DNA from: Dugong dugon
Lineage: Eukaryota > Chordata > Mammalia > Sirenia > Dugongidae
DNA length: 64,000 nucleotides
Direction: 5' to 3'
Assembly: GCA_030035585.1 (NCBI GenBank)
Contig: CM057460.1
Coordinates: forward strand, 130,680,714-130,744,713
The notes under the pieces: generated by a model
What the model saw: the letters and a program-made list of their open reading frames with translations, nothing else
Told to the model about the DNA's origin: nothing
The model's database searches: none
In this document: positions 10,541 through 22,171 of the stretch, piece by piece
Layout: every line of letters begins with the position of its first letter
Position numbering within the stretch: the stretch's first letter is position 1
Translations under genes and position numbers: made by a program

Positions 10541-12100
10541 AAAAAAGTAAAATATTCTGGGGACTTCTGGTAACATGGCGCTCTAGGCAGAAGCACCACG
10601 CCGTCCCTCCATAGCAAAGATCTGAAAAACTAAGCCAAACAGAGAAAACAGCAATCCTGAAAACCTAAACATCAAATGAAGAGTTAAAGAACTCAGCCAA
10701 GCACCAAATGGAATAAGAAACTGATAGAGAACACAGAGCAAGGAGATGTACATGGAGAGGCCCGTCAGCTAACGCAGCATGGATCCGCCATCTTGGACTC
10801 CTATCAGATACAAGCAAATGAGGGTACGAGAAAGCAGCCTCATGGAGCTTCCAGCAGGAGACAGAACAACCGGTAACTGGCGATATATGCTTTCCCACTC
10901 CCAACCCCTCTTCACACCCACTCAGCCTCCTCTGCTTCCCGCGGCCACGGTCTCTTGTCCGGGAAGTACTAGTACTGGCTGCTTGGATTCCACCCACCTG
11001 CACTGGACGAATCCCTGAGTGCCATTTGCTGGCTGCTGATGTTGCTTTTTTCCGCTTCTTTTGATTTCTTCCTTACCTCTCACCACCCCCCACTCCTTTC
11101 GCTCAAATACCTGACTTTGTGTGCCGTATTTGCTTCTTCCTGAGGGGCTGTGGACCTCCGTTCGAGTGTGGAACTGCTTCCCCTTCTGTGCTGCCATGCT
11201 GGTGGGATCCCAGGGCTTTTGTTTGTTTGTTTTCCTTTTCTTTTCTCGAGTTTGGAGCCCGTTCTGGCCGGGCAGTGCTGTGCGGCTTGGGACCTACCCT
11301 CTCAGCTTGCGCAGACACGCAGAGGAATCCCTGAGAGCGTTTTTTTTTTTTTCTTCTGTTTTTCTGGGAGTTTTTCTTGTTCTTTTTTTTTTTTTTTTAA
11401 TTTGTTTTGTTTTGTTTTCCCTTTTTGTCTTCCTTCAATACTCAGTTTCTTGTCTCTCTATACCTTCCTTCTCTTCCTGTCCCCTGAATACCTGGCACTG
11501 AATACCTCTGTGCCTCCTAGCCAACTTCCCAAGACCTCAGACCCGCACTGGCGGGATCCCAGGGAAGTTTGCTGTTCTTTTTCCTTTCTAATTTTTATTC
11601 TTTTCTTTTCTTCTTCTTCCCCTTTTTGTTTTTCTCCATTTCATAGTCTCTCATCTCTCCACTCCAACGGCAGGCTCCCCTAGCACTCTTTTTTGTTTGG
11701 TTGTATGTTTTTGGCTCCTGTTCCTCTCTCTTCTCTCCTGTACCCATCTTAGCTCCACACATCAGAATCTCCCCGCTCCGTTCTGCCTACCTGCACTGTG
11801 CATTTAACATCACACCACCAAGCAGCACAGGCACAGCCTACCTGAACCTGCCCTGCACTGATTACCGACCCGCCCTGGTGGCTGTAGTAAGTGCCACAAA
11901 CAACCCATCCCAGCAACTCCTCTTCAGCTAGACCTGCCCTGCTGTACCGTATCTGAGCAACTGACACTGCCAATTGGAGAAGGAGGGGAAAAGTATCGTG
12001 CCCACAGACGAGCAAACAACAAAGAACATACAGCCCGCCTGCTCAGACATAGTGAAATAAAACAAAAAAGATGAAACAAACAAATCTACAATCAATAAAT

Positions 12101-13169
12101 GAGAAAAATAACTACTGAATGCCCCGAACAGCAGACAATATCAAAACATTTACAAAAACAGGACAGGATGGTTCCAAAACAAAACACCAGTTGACTTTCC
12201 AGTAGAAGAAAAGGCACTAGAACTACCTGATAGGGAATTCAAATCTCTAATACTCAGAATTATCTAAGAGTTGAAGCAAAAAGCAGACATACATGAGGAG
12301 AAAATAGACAAATTCATGGAAAAGGCAGACAAATTCATGGACACTACAGACAAAAAAATGGAATAATTCAGGAAAATAATGAAGAAACAAAATGCCAAAA
12401 TAAATTCACAACTAGAAATTATACAGAAACAACAGTTAGAAATCCAAAAGATAAACAACAAGATTTCAGAAATGGACAGTGTCATAGAAGGGCTGAGGAG
12501 CAGATTTGAAATGGTGGAAGACAGGATCAGTGGAATTGAAGACAAACACTTGGATACAACTCTGTTTGAGGAAAACTCAGAGAAGAGAACAAAGAAAAAT
12601 GAAGAGACCCGGAGAATTATGTGGGATACAATCAAAAGCAAAAATTTGCAAGTGATCGGAGTTCCAGAACGGGGAGAGAACAGAAAACACGGAGAGGATC
12701 ATTGAAGAACTGCTGACAGAAAACTTCCCCAATATCATGAAAGATCAAAAGGCTAACCATCCAAGAAGCTCCACGAACCCCATATAGGATAGACCCCAAA
12801 AGAAAATCACTAAAGCATATCATAATCACACTCACTAATATCAAAGACAAACAAAGAATCCTGAGAGCAGCTTGTGAAAAACAAGAAGTCACATACAGAG
12901 GAGAAACAATAAGACTGAGCTCAGATTATCTGGCAGAAACTATGCAGGCAAAAAGACAATGGGATGACATATATAAAACCTTGAAAGAAAAAAATTGCCA
13001 GCCGAGAATAATATATCGTGCAAAATTCTCGTTCAGATATGATGGTGAAATTAGGACAGTTCAGGATAAACAGAAATTAAGGGAATATGTAAAAACCAAA
13101 CCAAACTTACAAGAATTATTAAAGGGAGTTCTTCAGTCAGAGAACAAACAACTTCAGCTCACAGGCTGA
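12101..13169 (+). pseudogene. L1-1 ORF1 (RNA-binding chaperone), degraded
   Basis: L1 ORF1p is a trimeric RNA-binding chaperone. The likely start is ATG 12101 (MRKITTECPEQQ...), which meets a stop within about 35 codons. A coiled-coil-like stretch follows in open frame at 12379-12705 (KKQNAKINSQLEIIQKQQLE..., MVEDRISGIEDKHLDTT). The C-terminal part is open at 12942-13169 (MQAKRQWDDIYKTLKEKNCQ ... LQLTG stop), matching the ORF1p RRM/CTD end. At least one frameshift separates the two, near 12700-12750. The homologous region of L1-5 is at about 50210-51270. Confidence 0.85.
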
Positions 13170-13605
13170 ATCTAGGATGCAAGATCATACCAGCCAGGAT
13201 CGTACCATTTCCAGGAAATGAACTCTCAAGGGCTATCCAAAACCAAAAGAAATACAACAGAGAATCAGAGCAGTTAATCTGTAAATGTCAACAACATCAG
13301 AACAACAAAAGAGGGAATAAACGGTGTAGATGTAGAACCTTCTAATGGAGAGGAAGGCAAGGCGATACCAAGTAATAATAGATTGCTTCAAACTTAGAAA
13401 GATAAGGGTAAATTTCACGGTAACCACAAAGAAAGTTAAGAAACATACTCATCAGAATAAAGAGGAAAAACATAAAAGTCTCAGTAAAAACAAAACCTAC
13501 AAAAACAAAAGAAATGAAAAAAAAATTCACAAACAAAAGGAATTCAGCACAGGAGAGTAAGAAGAACAAAGAAAATGTCAGCGCCACAAAACAAAGCATT
13601 ACAAA

Positions 13606-16600
13606 ATGACAGCAACAAACTCAAATCTAGCAATAATTACACTGAATGTAAACAGACTCAATGCACCCATAAAGAGACAGAGAGTGACAGAATGGATTAA
13701 AAAACAGGATTCGTCAATATGCTGTCTACAAGAGACACACCTGAGAAACAAAGATGTGAATCTATTGAAAATCAAAGGTTTGAAAAAAATATATCAAGCT
13801 AACAACTACCAAAAAAGAGCAGGAGTGGCAATACTAATCTCAGATAAAATAGACTTTAAAGCAAAATCTACCATAAAAGAAAAAGAAGGACACTATATAA
13901 CGATTAAGGGAATGATCCATCATGAAGACATAACCTTAATAAACATCTACGCACCCAATGACAGGGCTCCAAAATACATAAAACAAACTCTAACCACACT
14001 CAAAAGAGAAATTGCCAGTTCCACAATAATAGTAGGAGACTTCAACAGACCACTTTTAGTAAAGGACAGAACATCTAAAAAGGAACTCAGCAAAGATACA
14101 GATGACCTAAATGGCACAATCAGCTAGCTTGACCTCATAGACATTTATAGAACACTGCATCCAACAGCTGCAAAGTACACATTCTTTTCCATTGCATGTG
14201 GAACGTTCTCCAGAATAGACCACATCTTAGGCCACAGAGCAATCCTCAACAAGATCCAAAAAGTTGAGATAATACAAAGTATCTTCTCTGACCACAGTGC
14301 CATCAAGGTAGAAATTAACAACAGAAAGAGCAAGGAAAAAAAAAATTACATGGAAACTGAATAACACCCTGCTTACAAACCACTGGGTAATAGAAGAAAT
14401 CAGAGATGGAATAAAAAAATTCCTAGAATCAAATGAGAATGAAAACACATCATACGAAAACCTTTGGGGCACAGCAAAGGCAGTCCTCAGAGGAAAATTT
14501 ATAGCAGTACGTGCATACATCAGAAAAGAAGAAAGGGACAAAATCAAAAGATTAACTACACAACTCAAACAAATAGAGAATAGCAAAAAATGCCCACAGC
14601 CAACAGAAGAAAGGAAATAATGCAGATCAGAGCAGAAATAAATGAAATAGAGAATAGAAAAACAATAGAAAGAATCAACAAAACAAAAAGTTGGTTCTTT
14701 GAAATGATCAACAAAATCAACAAACCACTGGCAAGACTGACAGAAGAAAAACAGGAGAGGATGCAAATAAGAAATGAAATGGGTGGCATTACAACAGTCC
14801 CAACTGAAATGAAAAGGATCATAACAGAATATTATGAAAAGCTATACTCCAACAGATTTGAAAACCTAGAGGAAATGGATAAATTTCTAGAAACACACTA
14901 CCTATGCAAACTACAACGTGATGTTGAAAATCTGAACAGACCCATAACAAGAGAAGAGATTGAAATGGTAATTAAAAAAACTCCCAACAAAACTAAAGCC
15001 CAGGCCCCGACGGCTTCACTGGAGAATTCTACAAACATTCAGAGAAGAGCTTGTGCCAGTAATACTCAAACTATTTCAGAGCATAGAAAAGGAAGCAACA
15101 GTTCCGAATTCATTCTATGAAGCCAGCATAACACAGATACTAAAACCGGCAAAGACACCACAAAAAAGAAAATTACAGACCAATATCTCTCATGAATATA
15201 GCTACAAAAACTCTCAACAAAATTCTAGCCAGTAGAATTCAGCATCATATCAAAAAAATAATACACCACGACCAAGTGGGATTCATACCAGGTATGCAAG
15301 GATGGTTCAACATAAGAAAATCAACGTAATCCACCACATGAATAAAAGGAAAGAAAAGAATCACACGATCATCTCAATTGACGCAGAAAAGGTATTTGAC
15401 AAAGTCCAACACCCATTCCTGATAAAAAATCTCAATAAAATAGCTATAGAAGGAAAATTTCTCAACATAATAAAGGGCATCTATGCAAAACCAACAGCCA
15501 GCATCATTCTTAATGAAGAGAGGCTGAAAACATTCCCCTTGAGAACAGGAACAAGACAAGGATGCCCCTTATCACCACTCCTATTTAACATTGTGCTGGA
15601 AGTTCTAGCTAGAGCAGTAAGGCAAGAAAAAGAAATAAAGGGCATCCAAATTGGTAATGAAGAAGTTAAACTGTCCTTGTTTGTGGATGATATGATACTA
15701 TACATAGAAAACCCTAAAGACTCCACAAGAAAACTACTGGAACTAATAGAAAGATTCAGTAGAGTAGCAGGATACAAGATAAACATACAAAAGTCAGTTG
15801 GGTTCCTATACGCCAATAAAGAGAACAATGGAAAGGAAATCAGGAAAACAATACCATTTATAATAGCTCCTAAAAAAATAAAATGCTTAGGAATAAATCG
15901 AACCAGACATGTAAAAGACCTATACAAAAAAACTACAAAACACTACTGCAAGAAACCCAGAGGGATCTACATAAATGGAAAAACATACCATGCTCATGGA
16001 TAGGTACACTCAACATTGTGAAAATGACAATTCTACCCAAAGCAATTTACAAATACAATGCAATCCCGATCCAAATACCAACAACATTTTTCAAAGATAT
16101 GGAAAAACTAATCATTAACTTTATTTGGAAAGGGAAGAAACCCTGAATAAGTAAAGCAGTATTGAAGAAGAAGAATAAAATTGGAGGACTCACACTATCT
16201 GACCTCAGAACCTACTATACAGCTATGGTAGTCAAAACAGCCTGGTAGTGGTACAACAACAGATACATTGACCAATGGAACAGAATTGAGAACCCAGATG
16301 TAAATCCATCCACCTACGGTCACCTGATCTTTGACAAGGGCCCAAGTCCATCAAATGGGGGAAAAGACAGTCTTTTTAACAAATGGTGCTGGCAAAACTG
16401 GATAGCCATCTGCAAAAAAATGAAACAAGACCCATACCTCACGCTGTATACAAGAACTAATTCAAAATGGATTAAAGACCTGAATATAAAGCCTACAACT
16501 GTAAAGTTCATAGAAGAAAAAATAGGACCAATGCTACAGGCCCTAATACACAGCATTAACAGGATACAAACCGTAACCATCAACACACAAACGGCAGAGG

Positions 16601-17398
16601 ATAACCTGGATAACTGGGATCTTCTAAAAATCAAACACCTATGCTCTTCAAAAGAGTTCACTAAAAGAGTAAAAAGAGAACCTACAGACTGGGAAATATT
16701 TCTGGACGTTACAAATCAGACAAAGGTCTAATTTCCATAGTCTACAAGAAAATCCAACACTTCTACAACAAAAAGACAATCCTATTAAAACATGGACAAA
16801 GGTAATGAACAGACACTTCGTCAAAGAAGACATTCAGGCAGCAACAGACACATGAGGATATGCTGGCAATCACTAGCCATTAGAGAAATGCAAATTAAAA
16901 CCACTATGAGATACCATCTCACCCCGGCATTACTGGCACGAATCAAAAACACTGGAAATAACAAACGTTGGAGGGACTGTGGGGAGATCAGAACTCTTAT
17001 GCACTGCTGGTGGGAATGCGAAATGATACAACCATTTTGGAAAATGATATGGTGCTTCCTTAGAAAGCTAGAAGTAGAAATACCATATGATCCAGCAATC
17101 CCACTCCTAGGAATATGTCCTAGAGAAATAAGAGCCGTCACTCGAATAGACACGTGCACACCTGTGTTCATGGCAGCATTGTTCACATTTGCAAAAAGAT
17201 GGAAACAACCTAGATGCCCATCAACAGATGAATGGATAAACTATGGTACATACACACAGTGGAGGACTACGCAATGATAGAGAGAACAGTGATGAATCTG
17301 TGAAGCATCTCATAACATGGATGAAACTGGAGGAGATTCTGTTGAGTGAAATAAGTCAATCACGAAAGGACAAATATTGTATGAGACCTCTGTTGTAA
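13606..17398 (+). pseudogene. L1-1 ORF2 (endonuclease / reverse transcriptase), degraded
   Basis: ORF2p nicks target DNA and reverse-transcribes L1 RNA. The start is ATG 13606 (MTATNSNLAIITLNVNRLNA), and the length (about 3.79 kb) is normal for L1. The AP-endonuclease domain at 13606-14340 shows LNVN, QETHL, VGDFN and IDHILGH-SDHSAI motifs. A TAG stops it at 14125. RT lies around 14900-15990: [11 protein letters not shown] at 15380, [18 protein letters not shown] at 15550 and the catalytic loop at 15680-15691, which reads FVDD instead of the usual F/YADD. The C-terminal cysteine-rich region lies near 16980-17150 ([14 protein letters not shown]). The end is LL-TAA at 17398. Several frameshifts and stops; clearly dead. 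Confidence 0.92.
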
Positions 17399-18574
17399 AA
17401 ACTCATGAAAAAGTTTACACACAAAAGTAACAGTCTTTGTTGGTTATAAGGGATGGGAGGGGTGGGGGGAAGTACTAAATGGGCAATAGATAGGTGGTAT
17501 CTTTGGTGAAGGGTGAGACAGTACACAGTACTGGGGAAACCAGCACAGCTTGTATAAGGAAAGTTCATGGAAGCTCCATAGACACATCCAAACTCCCTGA
17601 GGGACTGAATTGCTGGGCAGAGGGCTGTGGGGACCATGGTCTCTGGAACATCTAGCTCAACTGGTATAACACAGTTTATAAAGACAATGTTCTATATTCT
17701 ACCTTGGTGAGTAGTGTCTGGGGTCTTAAAAGCCTATGAGTAGCCATTTGAGATACTCCGCTAGTCTCACCCCTTTGGGAGCAAGGGAGAATGAAGAGAA
17801 TAGGATACAAGGAAAAGATTAGTCCAAAGGATGAATGCACCACAGCTACCAAGGCTTCCACCAGACTGAGTCCAGTACAGCTAGATGGTGCCTGGCTACC
17901 ATCACTGACTGCTCTGACCGGGATCACAACAGAGGGTTCTGGACAGCTGGAGAAGGATGTAGAACAAAATTCTAACACACACGAAAAAGGCCAGATTTAC
18001 TGGCCTGAAAGAGACTGGAAAAACCCTGAGAGTATGGCCCCCAGATACCCTTTTAGCTCAGTGGTAAAGTCATGTCCGAGGTTCACTGTTCAGCCAGGGA
18101 TTGGACAGCCCCATAAAATGGGACTAATGAGGCAGGCACAGTAGTCCAGGGACAAGGACTAGAAGGCAGAAGGGCACAGGAAAGCTGGTGATAGGGAGCC
18201 CAAGGTTGAGTAAGGACAGTGTTAACATGTCGTGGGGTTGTTAACCATTGTCATAGGGCAACATGTGTACTAACTGTTTAATGAGAAACGATTTTGTTCT
18301 GTAAACCTTCATCTAAAGTGAGAATAGCAGCACAGCTGAAAGAACGTAATCGATGTCACTGAACTGTGCATGGAGAAATTTTTGAAATGGTGTATCTTTG
18401 GCTATGTATATTTTCACCCTGAAAAAAAAAAGGTCAAGAACAGAGAGGGTTGACATGTCTTGGGGTTGTTAACCAATGTCATAAAACAATATGTGTACTG
18501 ACTGTTTAATGAGAAACTATTTGTTCTGTAAACCTTCACCTAAAGTACAATAAAAGGAAAGAAAACATATATAT
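17399..18574 (+). other. L1-1 composite 3' UTR with tandem tail
   Basis: The type-A 3' UTR runs to a first tail around 18221-18325 (TTGACATGTCGTGGGGTTG ... AACCTTCATCTAAAGTGAG). It continues into about 100 bp resembling the 3' end of a different, older L1 (GAGAATAGCAGCACAGCTGA; ATGTATATTTTCACC) with an A10 run at 18423-18432. Then comes a second copy of the type-A tail, 18449-18555 (TTGACATGTCTTGGGGTTG). L1-7 has the same order, so the arrangement predates this insertion. Confidence 0.88.
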
Positions 18575-18590
18575 AAAAAGTAAAATATTC

Positions 18591-19107
18591 ATTGTCCTTG
18601 TGAATTTTCTGTGGTGACTGGTATGCTGTGGTGCAGAGTTTCGGGAATGTGGCACTATAGAAGCATGGTCAAGAACCTTATTTAAAAAATATTATGATCT
18701 GGAAATTCTTCTAGGAATCTCCTAAGAAAATAGAAACAAAGACTTATAGACAAAATTCTTCCGCTCGGTAACAACCATCAAATCTTGATATACTTAAAGT
18801 AATTAGGTGTTCCAGTTTTGGGTTGTAAGTTCATCTCAGACTTAAGTACCTGTCAGGCAGGTCTAAATACAGACTCCTTTCCTGGAGGGGTTGCAGACCA
18901 TCATTTCTGGAACTGCACAGTGAAAGGAGCCCTAGTTTTGAAATTCTAGTATATGATTTGAATACTTAGCATTTGATTCTGACTCAGTGGGTTCTCCCTT
19001 ACTATTTCTGGGATGGAAAGATTAAGGTAGGTAGTTTTTTGCTTCTCCTCCCATTTGATCAGGATTTGATTTGAAGTTGCTACTAGTTGGCAAGCAAGAG
19101 GCGGTGT
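18591..19107. other. Intronic sequence, nothing recognised
   Basis: Unassigned intron sequence downstream of L1-1. No gene-like frame and no clear repeat signature. Confidence 0.4.
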
Positions 19108-19255
19108 TGAGAAAAGAACACCTGAGTTGAAGTCCCGACCCTACTTCTTGATGGCCATGTGTCCTTGAGCAGGTTATCTAAAACTCTCCGAAGTTCAGTC
19201 TTCTCATCTGTCAACTGGGGATAAAGATTGCTGGTATACACACTTCAAGTGGATG
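19108..19255 (+). mobile_element. MIR SINE fragment
   Basis: MIR core and tail resemblance: CACCTGAGTTGAAGTCCCGA, CTTCTTGATGGCCATGTGTC, TCTCATCTGTCAACTGGGG. Confidence 0.75.
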
Positions 19256-19589
19256 GCTGTGGTTCTCAAATGGAATAATATTTATGGAGCTACTTTATAA
19301 ATATGTTTAATCTTCTAAAAAGTTCTGAATTAAATATTTTTACTCAGTTATGAATACATGAATATTATTATTTTTCCATCTAGCAAAAAAGGGAATTATT
19401 TTTCATTTCATATTCCATATGTTCTCAATAGGCTATAAAAACTGATTTATTACTTTTATTTTCCTGGTAAGGAATTTGACACTGAGAGAGAATGTAAGCA
19501 AATTGCACAAGTTTCAGTATCACATCAGATATAGGTGGTATGGGAGCTCTTAGTCTTAATACACCAGGTTTTTAGTTGGTAATGATGAT

Positions 19590-19850
19590 CTTAATGCACT
19601 CTTACCACGTGTCAAACACTAAACTAAGCACTTTAAACATTATTTCATTTAACTCACACAACAAAACCATGTTAATTAGGTGCCGTTTCATTCCCTTTTA
19701 TAGCTGAGGAGACTGGAATTAGAGATGTTAAGTAATTTGCCCAAGTTCACATTGTTAGTACGTGGTAAAGCCTGGGTTTTAACCCAGGCATTCTGATGCT
19801 GCTGCCCATGAACTATTCATCACTATGTTACACTGTCTTATTTTGTCATT
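19590..19850 (-). mobile_element. MIR SINE (antisense)
   Basis: Reversed MIR: CAAACACTAAACTAAGCACT, TTTTATAGCTGAGGAGACTG, AAGTAATTTGCCCAAGTTCAC, AACCCAGGCATTCTGATG. Confidence 0.85.
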
Positions 19851-20266
19851 CAGTGGCTTCCTTTTTCAGGGAGATGTACTAAATGTGTTTAGTCTTTTAA
19901 AAATTATGAATTGAATACTTTCATTCATTTATGAATACAGTGAAGCCTGTTATTCATATGGTCTCTCACAATCATGTGTGAGAACATATAATCAAGCCAG
20001 AAGCATAGATTGGAACAGAACCCCCAGATCTGTCAGTTCAGATAAATTATCCTGTGGTTTTCTGAAACACACAGTCTTTTTTTCTTTTCTTAAATATCTA
20101 AAAATATGGATGCTATCAATAATCATTAAACTATCATTGCTAGCTAAAATTGCCTTTATTGTCTGGAGTTTTCACTCAGTTGTATTCTGACTCATGGACT
20201 TTTAAAAAAAGAAACATAATGTGACATGATAGAAGTTGGCAATCTTTTTCCATCGCTCTCTTTCAG

Positions 20267-20356
20267 GCATTCTTTAATGGCCGACTGAAGGCAACAGGGA
20301 ACATCTTGCTGAGCCAGAAACTTCAGATGATTCTTAAAGACTACGCCAAGCTGTGA
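20267..20356 (+). CDS. HSD17B4: HSD17B4 last coding exon, ends in peroxisomal signal AKL
   Basis: Follows acceptor CTCTCTTTCAG. In phase 0 it encodes 29 residues and a TGA stop: starting [20 protein letters not shown] and ending MILKDYAKL. This is the end of the SCP2-like domain. The terminal AKL tripeptide is the type-1 peroxisomal targeting signal known for HSD17B4, which the receptor PEX5 recognises. Compared with the human sequence as I recall it, the two exons differ at about nine of 72 residues, mostly conservative, as expected for an orthologue under constraint. No stop or frameshift is seen, so the gene looks functional here. Confidence 0.97.
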   Translation, partial: AFFNGRLKATGNILLSQKLQMILKDYAKL

Positions 20357-20612
20357 AGGGCACACTGGATTAATAAAAATAGAAGAATTAAACTCTCTTC
20401 ACCAAAATATACTTGATTATTCAGCAAAAGTGATCAAAACTAAGATACAGGGGAAGTTGCTTAACATTTTCAGATTTCAGATAACTTTTCAGATTTTCAT
20501 TTTCTACTAATTTTTCATGTATCATTTTTACAAGGAATTGTAAGCCAGCACGTAGTTATGCTTCTGTTCTTAAAACTATATCTTCATAATAAAAAATTTT
20601 TATCCAAGTTGG
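20357..20612 (+). other. HSD17B4: HSD17B4 3' UTR
   Basis: About 250 nt from the TGA to the presumed cleavage site. The best poly(A) signal is AATAAA at 20588-20593. An earlier AATAAA at 20372-20377 lies only 16 nt after the stop and could give a very short alternative 3' UTR. The exact cleavage position is inferred. Confidence 0.8.
20588..20593 (+). terminator. HSD17B4: Poly(A) signal of HSD17B4
   Basis: Canonical AATAAA followed within about 20 nt by T-rich and GT-containing sequence (TTTTTATCC, GTTGGGT), as expected for mRNA 3'-end formation. Confidence 0.8.
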
Positions 20613-22171
20613 GTATCCTTAGAATTTATGATAACATTTATAAGTTGAAAGGAGAATTAAATGAGTAAAATCCATTTTGATACCTTTTGCACTCACTTTG
20701 TTTCTTTGTTACAATTTTCTGGTCTCTAATTTATTCATACTCCAGTTTTAACATGAATTTTCACATATGTAATCATTTTTCACACTTTGCTGTAATAATG
20801 TTCTGCTGTAAGTCTATAGAAAGGTCTTGGTGCTCCCAAATATTCTACTATCTTCTCCCCTCCCCTTTGCTGAAAGTTCTTTACTTTCATAATGTGTTTG
20901 TAAATATGCCAAGTATCTAACTTTCTTGCTTAATCAGCAGTCTTAAATCATAAAGGTGGTCTTTAGCAAATACTATTGTATCACTGTTTTTCCTAACGTC
21001 TACCTCAGATGAAGTGTGCTGAGGAAATGGTCTTTTGATGGGATTGGCTGCAGAAGTGACCAGCAACAAGTGTGATGCTAAAGTCAGGAATGGAGGAGTA
21101 AGTTTGATCATGTAGCACAGATGAGGAGGATATGTGTGCATGGACAGTAGAGACTGAGTTCTTTGGGAAGCAGATTTTGAGGTGGAGATTCATGTACAGG
21201 AAGTTTATTTGGGAGTACTCTTGGGATCCATACCTGTGAGAGGAAGTGAAGGAATCAGGGCTGGATAGAGGAGGAAGCTGAACTGTGGTGCAGTTACCAC
21301 AAGGTTTCAGCTTATACTTTGGGAAGCTCTGAAGCTGGGATGCCCTTCAGATTTGTATCAACTAGTCGTTGGATATAGACTGCACTCCAAAGGGGCCATG
21401 ACTGTGGGTGAAGCAGCAGAGGCAATTCCTGAGTGGGCTTATAGCTTAGTGAGTTGATAACCTTCCCAGCAGCTGGAGAATGTGTCCTTCAGTCCTGAAT
21501 GGGGCTTCTGTACAGCTCAGCACAGCATCCATACTTTGTTTTAGGCAGCATAGTAGAGGACCTTAATAAATTATTGTTGATTTAATGAATGAACAGTATA
21601 AAAGAGACAACATAGAAGAAAATCACAAAGTTGGCAATTATACCTTGGACTCATGAACTTTGTAAGGTAGTATAAAATTAAAATTAATTTTAACTCTGAT
21701 CCATGGTTATCGCCAATTAATTTTTAAAAAATCAATGGCAATCTTTTAACACTGGTCTTATACTGAATAGCTACTGTTCCTGTTGAGTTTTGGAAAGCGC
21801 AGTGTCCTTCCAAACAGAAATAACTTATTAAATCTGTTGCCACCATAGATTGATGAAAATGCTGAATATTTACCTTAGATGCTTAAAACTTATATTAAGA
21901 AAGTTATGGTTTCATTATCCTACTAACCCATCTGTGTCAGTTCTTACAAGTCAAAGAGCTACTACTACCTAGGTTTAGTGGCTTCTTATTAGTCCTCTTG
22001 CTCCTTAACCTTACTATAATATTTAATATTGTTGAATACACTTCCTCAATTATTTCCTTTTTGTCCTCCAATGAGAAATTTTATTAACAATGAACCTTTC
22101 AGTTAATCTCTCTGACTTCTACTTGTTTCTTTTGTGATTTCCTTTGTCTGCCTATCTTTTAAGGAGTTTTA
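20613..22171. other. Downstream flank of HSD17B4
   Basis: Intergenic. 21125-21545 has the look of a dispersed repeat (AAGCAGATTTTGAGGTGGAG; CAGGAAGTTTATTTGGGAG; GAGGAAGCTGAACTGTGGTGC) that I cannot assign. The rest is unassigned AT-rich DNA without coding signals. Confidence 0.45.

Larger units (their letters stand above)
10558..18574 (+). mobile_element. L1-1: full-length L1 with target duplication, inactive
   Basis: An 8.0-kb L1 in the last HSD17B4 intron, same strand as the gene. A perfect 16-bp duplication AAAAAGTAAAATATTC (10542-10557 and 18575-18590) bounds it exactly. Layout: 5' UTR 10558-about 12100 with long pyrimidine runs (11220-11700), ORF1 about 12101-13169, spacer, ORF2 about 13606-17398, long 3' UTR and A-rich tail. 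Both ORFs carry several stops and frameshifts, so it cannot be autonomous. The 5' start GGACTTCTGGTAACATGGCG resembles that of L1-5, so both belong to one subfamily ('type A' here). The 3' end is composite (see 17399-18574). Confidence 0.95.
3747..20266 (+). other. HSD17B4: Last intron of HSD17B4
   Basis: Runs from donor GTAATA at 3747 to acceptor CTCTCTTTCAG at 20266, a phase-0 intron of 16.5 kb. Almost half of it is one sense-oriented L1 (10558-18574). The remainder is SINEs, MIR, L2, hAT and old L1 fragments. No additional exon is apparent. Confidence 0.9.

Noticed and set aside
11119-11683. Long open frames (71-177 codons) in a pyrimidine-rich region
   Set aside because: They lie in the 5' UTR of L1-1, consist of Phe/Ser/Leu runs from T-rich DNA, overlap in several frames and match no protein.
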